A stretch of DNA of 11,114 nucleotides, from contig JACCUV010000099.1 of the NCBI GenBank assembly GCA_013698495.1, positions 1-11,114 of the forward strand. Direction: 5' to 3'. Shown one piece after another: positions 5,441 to 11,114 of the stretch; position 1 is the first letter of the stretch; the number at the start of each line of letters is the position of its first letter. The notes under the pieces were generated by a model that saw nothing but the letters and a program-made list of their open reading frames with translations, was not told the DNA's origin and did not search any database. The translations under genes and the position numbers were made by a program. The stretch comes from Chloroflexia bacterium. Lineage in GTDB: Bacteria; Chloroflexota; Chloroflexia; Thermomicrobiales; UBA6265.

Positions 5441-7614
5441 GTACCTGGATGGAAAAACTCGCCGGCAAGGGTCGGCGCGGTGGCAGCGGAGTGCTGGTGC
5501 AAATATCACGCGAGGTCGTGGGCCGGCGTCGATCGATTGCCGGGGCGGTGAGTGAAGTGCGGCATCCGGCGGTGCTCGATGCGCTCTCGGATGACGATTT
5601 CAAGGTGCTCGATCTGCTGATTGACGAGCGCGTCACGTCCGATCGCGAATTTGCGACGGTGCTCGCGCGCTTGACGCATGCCGCCGCCCATGCCAAGGGA
5701 TTCGATCGACAAACGGTCGATGCCGCGTTGCGCCTCGATGGTATGTTGCCCGCCGACGATCCGGGTCGGGAGCGCGAGAAGTTGCTGCGCGACGCCTATC
5801 GCGCGGCGCAGCGCGTGGGCTACGTACAAGGGGGCCGCAGGGCTCTTGCCCTGCTCGGTCAGCGAGCTGTAGCCGATGGCGATGGCGAACGTGCGCGGCT
5901 CTTGCTCCAGCAACAAGTGGCGCTGGGACCCGAGCAGATGGACACCGAGGACGAGGTTGAGTCGGCCATTCTGTTGGGCGATCTGTTGCGCAGGGACGGC
6001 GATGTCCAAACCGCGATGGAGTTGTTTGGACGCGCGATTCGATCCAGCGAGCGTCTTGATTTCCCGCAGGGCGTTGCTCAGGCGGCGGTGCGGGAAATCG
6101 ATGTGCGCCGCGCGACGCTCGATCCGCAAACCTTGGCGCGGATGCAGCGCACTGCGCTCGATGCCGCGGAACGATCGGGCGATGTTGCGATGCAGAGCCG
6201 GTTGGTGGCGAATTACGCCGACACGCTGGTGCAACTCGGTGACCTCGATGAGGCGATTGAGCAACTCGAGAACGGTCTCGAGCTCTCGCGCCAAATCGGT
6301 GATCTTTCTCTGGAGAACTTCTGCCTCGAAGCGCTCTCGAACGTTGAGCGGGATTTAGGTCGGATGCAGGCGGTGGTGGGTCGCGAAGCCGATCTCGTCA
6401 ATATCGATGTGCGTCGCGGCAACAGGCCGGCGGCGGCCCAGGACTCCGTGCGGCATGGCGCCACACTGCTTTCGCTTGGTCGACACGAGGCTGCTCGCGG
6501 CGCCTATGAGCAGGCGGTGGAGCTCGCCCGCGCGGCTGGCGACGAGTTGCTCGAACAGCGGGCCTATGGTGGTCTCGGCGTCGCGTACTCGCAATTGAAC
6601 ATGCCGGTGGAGGCGTTAAATCACCTGATGTTGGCGCTCGATCTTTCCCGCGCCTCCAACGATTCAGCCCACGAGGCGCAATGGTTGGCAAGCATCGGCG
6701 AAGCGCTTTGGAAGTTCGATCAGGCCGACGACGCGATCAAGGCGATTCATCAGGCGATCGTGGCCGCGCGCACCGCCGACGACAACGATTTGCAGGCCGG
6801 CATGCTCAGCCTGCTTGGTCAAATTTACGTGTCCAATCGCGAGCCCGGCAAGGCGCGCCAGTCCTATTCCCACGCGCTCGATTTGTATCGGGAGCTTGGG
6901 GAAGCGGAGGAGGAAATCCAGACGCTGTCGGCGCTTGGCGCCCTGGCGATGGAATCCGATCAACCCGCCGAAGCGATTCGACTCTACGACGATGCGTTGC
7001 AGCTTGCCGCACACACCGATCAGCGGGCCGCCGCGGTCCGCATTTACGGGCGCCTGGCTCGTCTTTCGCAGCGCCAGGGAGATGACGAAGCCGCGATCGA
7101 GGCACTCGAGCAGGCGGCGAGTCTCGCCGAAACAATCCCCGATCAGCGAGCGCTGTTGGGCCAGGCGTTGCAACACCTGGCAGTCGCCCAGGATGCCGCG
7201 GGCATGCCTGCCGCCATGAACACCTACGAGGAGGCGTTGGTTGTTGCTCGCGAGGTAGGCGACACCTATGGCGAGGCCATGATGCTGGTGAATGTGGGCG
7301 CCCGGTTGATCGCGCTCGGCGCCAATGACGATGGCGCCACGATTCTCGAACATGCAATCCGGTTAACCGAAGATCTGGGTCCACTCGGGATGAAGCTTCG
7401 GCAACGGGCGGAGGGGATGCTGGTTCCCGTGCGGACTCAATCGCGCAACGATGGCGGCCGTCAGTTCACTGGCCGCGAACGTTCGGTTGCGCGCCAGCGC
7501 GAACCGCGCCCACGCGTTTCGGCGGAGTCCATGACGCCGGTTGCGCCGCCTGCTTCCGCAATTCCTCCGGCGCCGAACGAGATGTATGCGAAATCGTTGT
7601 CATTTCACAGGTAA
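5437..7614 (+). CDS. Tandem 40-residue TPR-repeat protein of unknown function
   Basis: I do not recognise an orthologue. The GTG at 5437-5439 is preferred because AGGAG (5424-5428) is 8 bases upstream and because it shares GTGA with the dehydratase stop, indicating translational coupling; GTG 5434 and 5428 are alternatives. The 725-residue product has no signal peptide or membrane segment, so it should be cytosolic. Residues 1-148 are partly basic (KGRRGG, VVGRRR) and match no domain I know. Residues about 149-650 are thirteen helical TPR-like units beginning at 149, 189, 229 and so on to 629, with alanines recurring at the same offset (for example 153, 193, 273, 353, 393, 433, 473, 513). The last 65 residues are basic and proline-rich and probably disordered. 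No enzyme motif is seen. By family knowledge such solenoids bind peptides or partner proteins; a scaffold or regulatory role with the dehydratase is only inference. Confidence 0.9.
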   Translation: MSTWMEKLAGKGRRGGSGVLVQISREVVGRRRSIAGAVSEVRHPAVLDALSDDDFKVLDLLIDERVTSDREFATVLARLTHAAAHAKGFDRQTVDAALRLDGMLPADDPGREREKLLRDAYRAAQRVGYVQGGRRALALLGQRAVADGDGERARLLLQQQVALGPEQMDTEDEVESAILLGDLLRRDGDVQTAMELFGRAIRSSERLDFPQGVAQAAVREIDVRRATLDPQTLARMQRTALDAAERSGDVAMQSRLVANYADTLVQLGDLDEAIEQLENGLELSRQIGDLSLENFCLEALSNVERDLGRMQAVVGREADLVNIDVRRGNRPAAAQDSVRHGATLLSLGRHEAARGAYEQAVELARAAGDELLEQRAYGGLGVAYSQLNMPVEALNHLMLALDLSRASNDSAHEAQWLASIGEALWKFDQADDAIKAIHQAIVAARTADDNDLQAGMLSLLGQIYVSNREPGKARQSYSHALDLYRELGEAEEEIQTLSALGALAMESDQPAEAIRLYDDALQLAAHTDQRAAAVRIYGRLARLSQRQGDDEAAIEALEQAASLAETIPDQRALLGQALQHLAVAQDAAGMPAAMNTYEEALVVAREVGDTYGEAMMLVNVGARLIALGANDDGATILEHAIRLTEDLGPLGMKLRQRAEGMLVPVRTQSRNDGGRQFTGRERSVARQREPRPRVSAESMTPVAPPASAIPPAPNEMYAKSLSFHR

Positions 7615-7750
7615 CACCGGTCACTGGCCCGCGTTCATAGACAGTGGGGGCGTGGTTTTCAATCGGTCATTTCAGTGACATGTACTTTTGCGTGGAATTA
7701 CGGTTCGCACCGCGGATCACGCTCTCCGAAGCGACTCGTTAACGATTGGG

Positions 7751-7756
7751 TACAAT
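7751..7756 (+). promoter_or_regulatory. Candidate -10 element for the LAL regulator gene
   Basis: TACAAT matches the -10 consensus at 5 of 6 positions and lies 40 bases before the regulator ATG. No good -35 is seen at 16-18 bases, so it would need an activator or be fortuitous. The 182-base gap 7615-7796 otherwise shows only a 7-bp inverted pair, GTCACTG (7620-7626) and CAGTGAC (7673-7679). The ribosome binding site AGGGAGG (7788-7794) is very close to the ATG, only two bases away. Confidence 0.35.
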
Positions 7757-7796
7757 GGGAGGGTAGCCTTACCAGTACATCTTCGTCAGGGAGGAC

Positions 7797-10700
7797 ATGG
7801 ACAGCAATACCGCACCTGCGGATCGGGCGCCTGGTCGATCCGTTGGCTTCTCGCGATTCCCCGCATCCATCCTCGTCGGCCGGACGCAGGAACAGGCTTG
7901 CCTGCGCGAGGAACTCGGCGCCGCCATTGCCGGTCACGGTCGGCTTGTCCTCCTCGGTGGCGAAGCGGGGATTGGCAAGACCACACTCGCACGCGACCTG
8001 GTGAATGAGGCCAAGGCACGCGACGTCCGAGTCCTCACGGGTCACTGCTACGATCGAACGAACTCGCCTCCCTACGGGCCCTGGCTCGAACTGTTCGAGA
8101 GTTACCAGATGGGAGCGCAGTTGCCGGTGCCGCCGAATGCGCTCGCGGGAGGTCGGTTAACGCGCGTCGACAACCAGGGGGCACTGTTTGCCGATGTTCG
8201 GCGGTTCTTCGCCGAACTCGCCGGCGCCGGACCGGTGTTCATACTCCTCGAAGACCTCCATTGGGCCGATCCATCCACCATTGATCTGCTGCGCTATCTC
8301 GGCGTCTATCTTGGCCAATGGCCGGCCCTCCTTATCGCCACCTACCGTACCGACGAGTTAGCACAGAACCGTCCCTTTTATGAGCATCATCCAGCGCTGA
8401 TCAGGGAGGCGGATGGACTCAGCCTCCATTTGCATGCACTTCATTCGGATGATTTTGTTGCGCTGGTCGGCATCCGTTACCGCCTTCCCGACGCAGACGC
8501 ATCGCGCCTTGTTGCCTACCTGGATCGCCATGCCGATGGCAACCCGTTCTTCGCCGTCGAGTTGTTGAGCGCGCTCGAGGAGGATGGCTTGCTTCGGCGT
8601 GGTGACGATCGGTCGTCGCTCGGAGACCTTGCCCGCGTCGTCGTCCCCACATTGCTCCGGCAGGTCATCAATGGGCGGATCGCGCGGCTTGGTGAAAACA
8701 CGCGACAAGCACTGGTGATCGCCGCTGTCATTGGTCAGGAGCTTTCGCTCGCGCTCTGGGCGAGGTTGGCGGACCTTGACGAGGAGCTACTCCACTCCAT
8801 TGTCGAGCGGGCAGTCGACGCGCACCTGATGGAGGCGGATTGGGACGGGACACGCGTCCGTTTCGTGCATGCGCTGACTCGTGAGGCGCTGTACGAAGGG
8901 ATGCTTCCGCCAAGGCGTCGGCTCTGGCATCGCAGGGTCGGGGAGGCGATTGCGACGGACACCGAAGCCGATCCCGAATCCGTCGCCATTCACTTCCAGC
9001 AGGCCGGCGATCCGCGGGCCTGGCATTGGCTGGTGAAGGCTGGCGACCGGGCACAAAGGGCATACGCCTGGCTCACGGCCTCCGAGCGGCTCCGCGCCGC
9101 CGCCGCCCTCATCGAAGATCTCGAAGGCCACGAACGGACATACTGTCAAGTTGTGCTCCGGGTTTCGGACCTTGTCCGGTTCTCTGACCCGCTCGCCAGC
9201 ATCGTCGCTCTCGACGAAGTCGAGCGTCTCGCCAAGCGGATCGGCGATGCCCTTTTGGTGGCTGAAGTCCAAATTAGTCGTGGATTCCACCTTTGTTATG
9301 CGGATCAGTTCCGGGCCGGGTTGGCCGAAATGTTGAAGGGACTCGAAGCGCTCGAGGCGATGCCTCCGGACTCAGCGCGGACATCGGCGGCAATCCGTTC
9401 ATGGCTTCCCAACTTGATTGCGGCGACGGACGAGGTTGAGCTGATTGAGGAAGAGCTCGCCGTGAACCGGCTCCATGCCGCTGGCCTCGATTTCAGGCGT
9501 TGTATCTATCTGTGGTACTGCGCAGCAGCTGGAAAGCCCGGCGCGGCGGCAGCGATCGACGAGTGGCGAGCCGCTGTCCTCACCGATGAGTCCGGCGCCA
9601 CGGGTGGGGTCCGCATCGCAGTCGCCTTCGCTGACCACGGCCTGGGCATTGCTTACGCGGGGCTGGGGAAGCCCGACGAGGCGCACGACGTGTGGATGCG
9701 GAGCCGTGAGCTGTTCCGCATGGTGGACCACTTCGTCCTGATCGCATTCGCTCTGGTAGCAGAGTTGCGGGATGTCGCAATGACGTTTGGGGCAGCCTGC
9801 CCCGCCGACCGTCGCCGACTCGCGGCCGAGGCAGAGACAGAATTGGGACGGGCCGGTGGCGCGCTCCGACCAGGAATCTCACCGCGTCTGGCTTTGCTTG
9901 GGTGCCTGGTCCTCGACGGCGGGTGGGACGAGGCGAACCAGATCCTCCGCAATTTGCCAGACCCCGGTAACGCCTTTCTTCGGCGGGAAGTCACAGCCAC
10001 GCGCGCCGTCCTCGCTCGTTATCGCGGCGAACCAGATGGCGCCTGGGACCAGATCCGCTCCCTGCTCAAAGAGGGATCGGCAACCGAGCCGGGCAACATC
10101 ATCCACCAGGAGGGACTTTTCCTTCAACGTCTGGCGGTCGATCTCTGCCTCGACGCCGGTGACCTTGTCAACGCCCGCGCCTGGATAGAGGCGCACGATC
10201 GTTGGCTTGCCTGGAGCGGGAGTGTCCTCGGCCGCGCCGATGGGCAATTCGCCTGGGCGCACTGGCATCATGCGGCGGGAGAGTTGGCGCAGGCTCGCAT
10301 CCTGGCGACCGAGTCGCTCGATATGGCCGGCGCGCCGGATCAGCCACTGGTGCGTCTGGCCGCGTATCGGCTTCTTGGAGAGATCGAAACCGCCGCCGGG
10401 AACTACACGCCAGCCGAGGCGCATTTGACGGCCGCCCTTGACATTGCCGGGGTGTGCGAGGCGCCTTTCGAGCGCGCCCTGACCCTCATCGTTCTCGCCG
10501 AGATGCATCTTGCGAAGGGCGCCGGCCACTCCGCCGCCTTCCTCCTCGAAGAGGTTCGAGAACTCTGCATTCGCCTTGGAGCACTGCCGACGCTCAGGCT
10601 TGCGGATGCACTGATGGCTCGACTCGCGACCGCGCGGGAGTCCGGTGAGATATACCCTGCCGGGCTAACGAAACGGGAGGCAGAGGTGCTGAGCCTGCTT

Positions 10701-10850
10701 GCGCGGCAGCAAACCGACAAGGAGATTGCGGAGACCCTCTTCATCAGTCGCCACACCGCCTCGACGCACGTCAAGCACATCCTGACCAAGCTCGAGGTCG
10801 CCAGTCGCAGGGAAGCCGCCGCCTATGCCGTCGATCGCGGACTTTCCTGA
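7797..10850 (+). CDS. LAL-family transcriptional regulator (AAA+ ATPase plus LuxR helix-turn-helix)
   Basis: This 1017-residue protein has the large ATP-binding LuxR regulator architecture, of which MalT is the best-known cousin. Such proteins integrate an inducer and ATP binding to activate transcription. SILVGRTQE (24-32) opens the ATPase part. The Walker A motif is GEAGIGKT (55-62), and VFILLEDLHWAD (147-158) contains the Walker B region, with Asp153. A winged-helix and sensor-like part follows to about residue 380, then helical TPR-like repeats to about 940. The LuxR/GerE helix-turn-helix occupies about 957-1010, with LTKREAEVLSLLA, then TDKEIAETLFIS and the recognition helix around 985-999. 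The frame is intact and the length is usual for the family. It is transcribed toward a probable FAD-binding oxidoreductase 173 bases downstream, whose upstream region carries paired repeats, so it may be a local regulator. The inducer cannot be read from the sequence. Confidence 0.93.
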   Translation: MDSNTAPADRAPGRSVGFSRFPASILVGRTQEQACLREELGAAIAGHGRLVLLGGEAGIGKTTLARDLVNEAKARDVRVLTGHCYDRTNSPPYGPWLELFESYQMGAQLPVPPNALAGGRLTRVDNQGALFADVRRFFAELAGAGPVFILLEDLHWADPSTIDLLRYLGVYLGQWPALLIATYRTDELAQNRPFYEHHPALIREADGLSLHLHALHSDDFVALVGIRYRLPDADASRLVAYLDRHADGNPFFAVELLSALEEDGLLRRGDDRSSLGDLARVVVPTLLRQVINGRIARLGENTRQALVIAAVIGQELSLALWARLADLDEELLHSIVERAVDAHLMEADWDGTRVRFVHALTREALYEGMLPPRRRLWHRRVGEAIATDTEADPESVAIHFQQAGDPRAWHWLVKAGDRAQRAYAWLTASERLRAAAALIEDLEGHERTYCQVVLRVSDLVRFSDPLASIVALDEVERLAKRIGDALLVAEVQISRGFHLCYADQFRAGLAEMLKGLEALEAMPPDSARTSAAIRSWLPNLIAATDEVELIEEELAVNRLHAAGLDFRRCIYLWYCAAAGKPGAAAAIDEWRAAVLTDESGATGGVRIAVAFADHGLGIAYAGLGKPDEAHDVWMRSRELFRMVDHFVLIAFALVAELRDVAMTFGAACPADRRRLAAEAETELGRAGGALRPGISPRLALLGCLVLDGGWDEANQILRNLPDPGNAFLRREVTATRAVLARYRGEPDGAWDQIRSLLKEGSATEPGNIIHQEGLFLQRLAVDLCLDAGDLVNARAWIEAHDRWLAWSGSVLGRADGQFAWAHWHHAAGELAQARILATESLDMAGAPDQPLVRLAAYRLLGEIETAAGNYTPAEAHLTAALDIAGVCEAPFERALTLIVLAEMHLAKGAGHSAAFLLEEVRELCIRLGALPTLRLADALMARLATARESGEIYPAGLTKREAEVLSLLARQQTDKEIAETLFISRHTASTHVKHILTKLEVASRREAAAYAVDRGLS

Positions 10851-10856
10851 GGCGCC

Positions 10857-10889
10857 TACCTAATCGTTCGCTGGTCAAATACCTAATCG
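10857..10889 (+). promoter_or_regulatory. Paired direct repeats, candidate operator
   Basis: TACCTAATCG occurs at 10857-10866 and again at 10880-10889, 23 bases apart start to start, about two helical turns. The first copy begins 7 bases after the LAL regulator stop and both lie in the gap before the oxidoreductase gene. The 5' part resembles the TACyymT heptamers bound by NarL-type LuxR domains (6 of 7), so this could be the site of the neighbouring regulator. A related TACCTAAC lies at 4213-4220 in the dehydratase promoter. Binding is inference. Confidence 0.45.
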
Positions 10890-10933
10890 CTGGCGATGTG
10901 GAAGCCTCCGGCCCAGTCGATGATGACTATGTG

Positions 10934-10950
10934 ATCGGGAGAGTCCCGAT
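10934..10950. repeat. Perfect 7-bp inverted repeat before the oxidoreductase gene
   Basis: ATCGGGA (10934-10940) and TCCCGAT (10944-10950) are a perfect pair with a 3-base centre. CGGGAGAG within it recurs directly at 10955-10962. No T-run follows, so an operator or a leader hairpin is likelier than a terminator of the upstream gene. Confidence 0.4.
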
Positions 10951-10975
10951 TCGACGGGAGAGCGGAGATGCAATG

Positions 10976-11016
10976 TCCTTTTCACTCCAGGCGCCACATG
11001 ACGGAATGTGAAGGAG
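10976..11016 (+). promoter_or_regulatory. Potential hairpin covering the ribosome binding site
   Basis: TCCTT plus CAC (10976-10985, with TT bulged) can pair with GTGAAGGA (11008-11015), which contains most of the AAGGAG ribosome binding site (11011-11016) of the next gene. A competing 5-bp hairpin, CACAT (10995-10999) with ATGTG (11006-11010), shares bases with it. This would allow translational switching, but the stems are short and no folding energy was computed. Confidence 0.25.
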
Positions 11017-11023
11017 ACTCACC

Positions 11024-11114
11024 ATGGCGGCAGTAACCTCATCGGCCTCCCCGACCTTGTCCGACGCCGTTTTTCGGCAACTCAACGCGTCGATTCGCGG
11101 TGATGCGATCCGCC
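11024..11114 (+). CDS. Probable FAD-binding oxidoreductase, N-terminal fragment cut by the window edge
   Basis: AAGGAG (11011-11016) lies 7 bases before an ATG that opens a frame running off the window after 30 codons. The fragment, starting MAAVTSSASPTLSDAVF and continuing with LNASIRGDAIR, resembles the N-terminus of FAD-binding oxidoreductases of the berberine-bridge type, where a similar RG-hhR stretch precedes the FAD-binding domain. These flavoenzymes covalently or tightly bind FAD and oxidise small organic substrates. With so little sequence the family call rests on this short motif only. The LAL regulator and paired repeats immediately upstream suggest it is a controlled gene, perhaps the regulator's target. 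Confidence 0.65.
   Translation, partial: MAAVTSSASPTLSDAVFRQLNASIRGDAIR

Noticed and set aside
5506..6294. Minus-strand open frame opposite the TPR gene
   Set aside because: Shadow frame created by the regular codon pattern of the repeats; no motif or start signal.

Overview
The window is a compact chromosomal stretch with high GC, ATG/GTG/TTG starts and GGAGAGG- or AAGGAG-type ribosome binding sites. The gene content suggests a bacterium of the Chloroflexota, perhaps near the Thermomicrobia: a group-2 PyrF, a large ATP-binding LuxR (LAL) regulator beside what looks like an FAD-binding oxidoreductase, and an Rv3369-type split-barrel protein. This assignment is inference from family knowledge, not from a database search. 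I see no tRNA, rRNA, CRISPR array, insertion sequence or phage gene.

Left part, minus strand (147-4087). Read in the direction of transcription the order is pyrF (last step of UMP synthesis), a ParA/Soj-type ATPase, guaB (IMP dehydrogenase, first committed step to GMP) and a small FMN/F420-binding split-barrel protein. Gaps are 119, 74 and 160 bases, so they may form one loose transcription unit joining pyrimidine and guanine nucleotide synthesis to a chromosome-partition ATPase. No parB lies next to parA. Inverted repeats sit at the guaB stop codon, between guaB and the split-barrel gene, and as a cluster in the geneless first 146 bases.

Middle, plus strand (about 4211-7614). A divergent intergenic region of up to about 260 bases carries a candidate sigma-70 promoter. 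It serves a PLP-dependent threonine/serine dehydratase-like enzyme without an ACT domain. Its stop codon overlaps, as GTGA, the start of a 725-residue protein made largely of thirteen TPR-like repeats in an unbroken 40-residue register. The overlap implies translational coupling. The TPR protein has no recognisable catalytic domain and is the least explained gene here.

Right part, plus strand (7615-11114). A 1017-residue LAL regulator (AAA+ ATPase, helical-repeat middle, C-terminal LuxR helix-turn-helix) is followed by a 173-base gap and the first 30 codons of a gene that looks like an FAD-binding (berberine-bridge type) oxidoreductase. The gap holds two direct copies of TACCTAATCG 23 bases apart, a perfect 7-bp inverted repeat, and a potential hairpin that would cover the ribosome binding site of the last gene. 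The simplest reading, as inference, is that the LAL regulator controls the downstream oxidoreductase.
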